In this document: in pieces, positions 5,420 through 6,646 of the stretch
Numbering within the stretch: the stretch's first letter is position 1
How the letters are laid out: every line of letters starts with the position of its first letter
From: Candidatus Geothermarchaeota archaeon
GTDB lineage: Archaea; Thermoproteota; Nitrososphaeria; Geothermarchaeales; JDFR-13
Direction: 5' to 3'
Assembly: GCA_015522055.1 (NCBI GenBank)
Contig: WAMZ01000072.1
Location: forward strand, 1-6,646
DNA length: 6,646 bases
The notes under the pieces: model-generated
Seen by the model: only the letters and a program-made list of their open reading frames with translations
Database searches by the model: none
What the model was told of the DNA's origin: nothing
Program-made: the position numbers and the translations under genes

Positions 5420-6472
5420 TTAATCTCTATCGGAAACTATTGATTTGTAAACCTCCATTAACTTCTCATTCACCTTATCTGTATATAGCCTAGCCTTACC
5501 GACCATAACACCACTCGTAAGAATAACCCCGGATAAATTATCATCGATCTTGAAGGAGACAGCCATACCACTAACCCTATCCACCTTGAACCCACCAGCC
5601 TTAATCCTTTCAACCAAAGAGTCCCTATCCAAGCCCTTGACAAGATTATTTATAAATATTATGCCAGTACCATCCCTTGCACAGCTTACCTCAATCGGCT
5701 CTAGCTCGACCGGCTTCGGCTTACCAACCGGCTTATCCCCACATACTGGACAGGATTCATTCCTAACTATTTTGATCTGATCCATGGACATCGAGCGTAT
5801 ATCTATATATAGTAGCTTACCCTTAAGCGCCGGCTCATGCCCAGCGATTATCTTAGATGCCTCCGCCACACTAAGACCAGCAACTACATGAGTAATGCTT
5901 GGATGGACACCCACCTCGGCACACGTGGGTAGGCCAGCGTCATCCAACCCTCCATAGAAGCATTCAAGGCATGGCGTCTCATATGGAATTATAGTCATGA
6001 GGTTCCCATAAACCTCTATAGCCGAGGCGAATACATACGGCTTCCTATGCCTTACGATAGCTCTATTCAAAATATATCTCGCACGCATACTATCGAGGCC
6101 ATCCAACACAACATCTATATCCGAGACGACCTCATCAACATTATCATTGGTGAGGGGGGCTGGAACCGCGTCGATCTCCAGCCATGGATTAATCTCCCTC
6201 AGCCTCTCTGAAGCAACCTCAACCTTAGGTCGATCAACGTCACTCCTCCTATAGAGCGGCTGCCTATGAAGATCTGTAATTGAGACGATATCCCTATCCA
6301 CTATCCTGAGAAAACCTACACCCATAGAGGCTAGTAGCATAGCTGCTGGTGACCCTAGGCCTCCTAATCCTATCACGGCTACCCTAGCTTCACCGAGCCT
6401 CTCCTGTCCCTCCGGCCCAATATCCCTCAAGACGATCTGCCTAGCGAAATCGCGGTATATATCTCTATCCAT
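5420..6472 (-). CDS. E1-like adenylyltransferase (MoeB/ThiF/UbaA family) with C-terminal extension
   Basis: Uses ATP to adenylate the C-terminal glycine of a small ubiquitin-like or sulfur-carrier protein (MoaD, ThiS or SAMP type), leading to sulfur transfer for molybdopterin, thiamine or tRNA thiolation, or to protein conjugation. Residues 5-246 align well with E. coli MoeB from memory: Arg11 in RQIVLR, the nucleotide loop GLGGLGS (35-41), Asp59 and Asp61, Arg70 in LHRQ, Lys83, Asp127 in GLDS, zinc cysteines CLEC (168-171) and CPVC (241-244), and CAEVGV (184-189) holding the candidate catalytic Cys184. MoeB and UbaA end near here at about 250-270 residues; this protein continues for about 100 more, after a KPVGKPKP linker (247-254), with no rhodanese active-site motif. 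A TATA box gives a nearly leaderless transcript. No carrier protein gene lies nearby, so the physiological partner is open. Confidence 0.92.
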   Translation of the reverse strand: MDRDIYRDFARQIVLRDIGPEGQERLGEARVAVIGLGGLGSPAAMLLASMGVGFLRIVDRDIVSITDLHRQPLYRRSDVDRPKVEVASERLREINPWLEIDAVPAPLTNDNVDEVVSDIDVVLDGLDSMRARYILNRAIVRHRKPYVFASAIEVYGNLMTIIPYETPCLECFYGGLDDAGLPTCAEVGVHPSITHVVAGLSVAEASKIIAGHEPALKGKLLYIDIRSMSMDQIKIVRNESCPVCGDKPVGKPKPVELEPIEVSCARDGTGIIFINNLVKGLDRDSLVERIKAGGFKVDRVSGMAVSFKIDDNLSGVILTSGVMVGKARLYTDKVNEKLMEVYKSIVSDRD

Positions 6473-6500
6473 GACAAGAATATAATAACACTAGTCAGAT

Positions 6501-6513
6501 ATTATATAATTAT
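6501..6513 (-). promoter_or_regulatory. TATA box of the E1-like gene, near-leaderless
   Basis: The minus strand reads AATTATATAAT within this stretch. The predicted start is near 6480, only about 8 bases before the ATG at 6472, and no Shine-Dalgarno sequence is present. The message is probably leaderless or nearly so. Confidence 0.5.
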
Positions 6514-6540
6514 CATGCGCAGCAGTATATGCTGCCGATA
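6511..6540. repeat. Inverted repeat between divergent promoters
   Basis: GCAGCA (6519-6524) and TGCTGC (6530-6535) form a perfect 6-base dyad around the spacer GTATA. Outer arms TATC (6511-6514) and GATA (6537-6540) are also complementary, with an asymmetric gap. It sits immediately upstream of the E1-like gene's TATA box and about 20 bases before the box of the rightward gene. An operator role is inference. Confidence 0.4.
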
Positions 6541-6558
6541 CATCATCGATATTGAATA

Positions 6559-6570
6559 GGTATATATTTT
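6559..6570 (+). promoter_or_regulatory. Candidate TATA box of the rightmost gene
   Basis: GGTATATATTTT would place a start near 6590, leaving a leader of about 40 bases that includes the ribosome site. A second AT-rich element, TTTTATATATT at 6597-6607, lies too close to the ATG to leave the ribosome site in the message, so the upstream box is favoured. Confidence 0.4.
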
Positions 6571-6630
6571 CTTTGAATATCTTAGTAGCAATAATAATTT
6601 TATATATTGTCGTGTATTAGGTGGTTTCTT

Positions 6631-6646
6631 ATGGCTTCGAAAGAGC
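6631..6646 (+). CDS. Start of a protein gene, cut by the window edge
   Basis: An ATG at 6631 opens a frame reading MASKE before the window ends. It is preceded by an AGGTGG Shine-Dalgarno-like site (6619-6624) six bases upstream, and by two TATA-like elements. Too little is visible to name the product. It is transcribed divergently from the E1-like gene, sharing a 158-base control region. Confidence 0.55.

Noticed and set aside
5423..5530. Resemblance of the last 40 residues of the E1-like protein to the SSG-K-M-V region of TATA-binding protein
   Set aside because: Only a few residues agree by eye. Without a profile or structure search this is not strong enough to claim.
1..6646. CRISPR array, tRNA, rRNA, insertion sequence or toxin-antitoxin pair
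   Set aside because: I saw no regularly spaced repeats, no cloverleaf-like or rRNA-like stretches, no transposase motifs and no small gene pairs; almost all of the sequence is accounted for by ordinary genes.

Overview
The window looks like chromosomal DNA of a thermophilic archaeon, most likely from the Thermoproteota (Crenarchaeota) side. Several genes have TATA-like boxes about 25 bases before a plausible transcription start. Some leaders carry GGTGA(TC) Shine-Dalgarno sites, while others look leaderless. Arg is mostly AGG/AGA and Ile often ATA, and the proteins are typical archaeal families. The genus cannot be fixed from the sequence alone.

Layout, left to right: (1) an archaeal-type small heat shock protein (+, 84-572) whose promoter carries repeated ATGCTTA motifs; (2) converging on it, an AIM24/TIGR00266-family protein of unknown role (-, 623-1288); (3) divergent from that, a two-gene ABC-2 type export operon: ATPase (+, 1434-2363) and permease (+, 2360-3529), joined by an ATGA stop/start overlap; (4) a YdjM-like membrane-bound putative metal-dependent hydrolase (+, 3589-4131); (5) converging on it with only 4 bases between stop codons, a class II (one-iron) superoxide reductase (-, 4136-4513) that keeps all iron ligands but lacks the usual catalytic-site lysine; (6) a multi-pass membrane protein of unknown function, possibly DUF973-like (-, 4611-5297); (7) a MoeB/ThiF/UbaA-type E1-like adenylyltransferase with a C-terminal extension of about 100 residues (-, 5420-6472); (8) the first five codons of a further gene (+, from 6631) cut by the window edge.

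Only the ABC pair is clearly one operon; most other genes have their own promoter-like sequence. Functionally the window mixes stress protection (Hsp20, superoxide reductase), membrane export, sulfur-carrier or ubiquitin-like protein activation, and several unknowns. I do not see a defence system, mobile element, CRISPR array, rRNA or tRNA. No stretch of more than about 160 bases lacks a gene. The parts most worth a second look are the lysine-less superoxide reductase, the repeat-laden hsp20 promoter, the extra domain on the E1-like enzyme, and two dyads in promoter regions. I see no convincing multi-gene system that is new.
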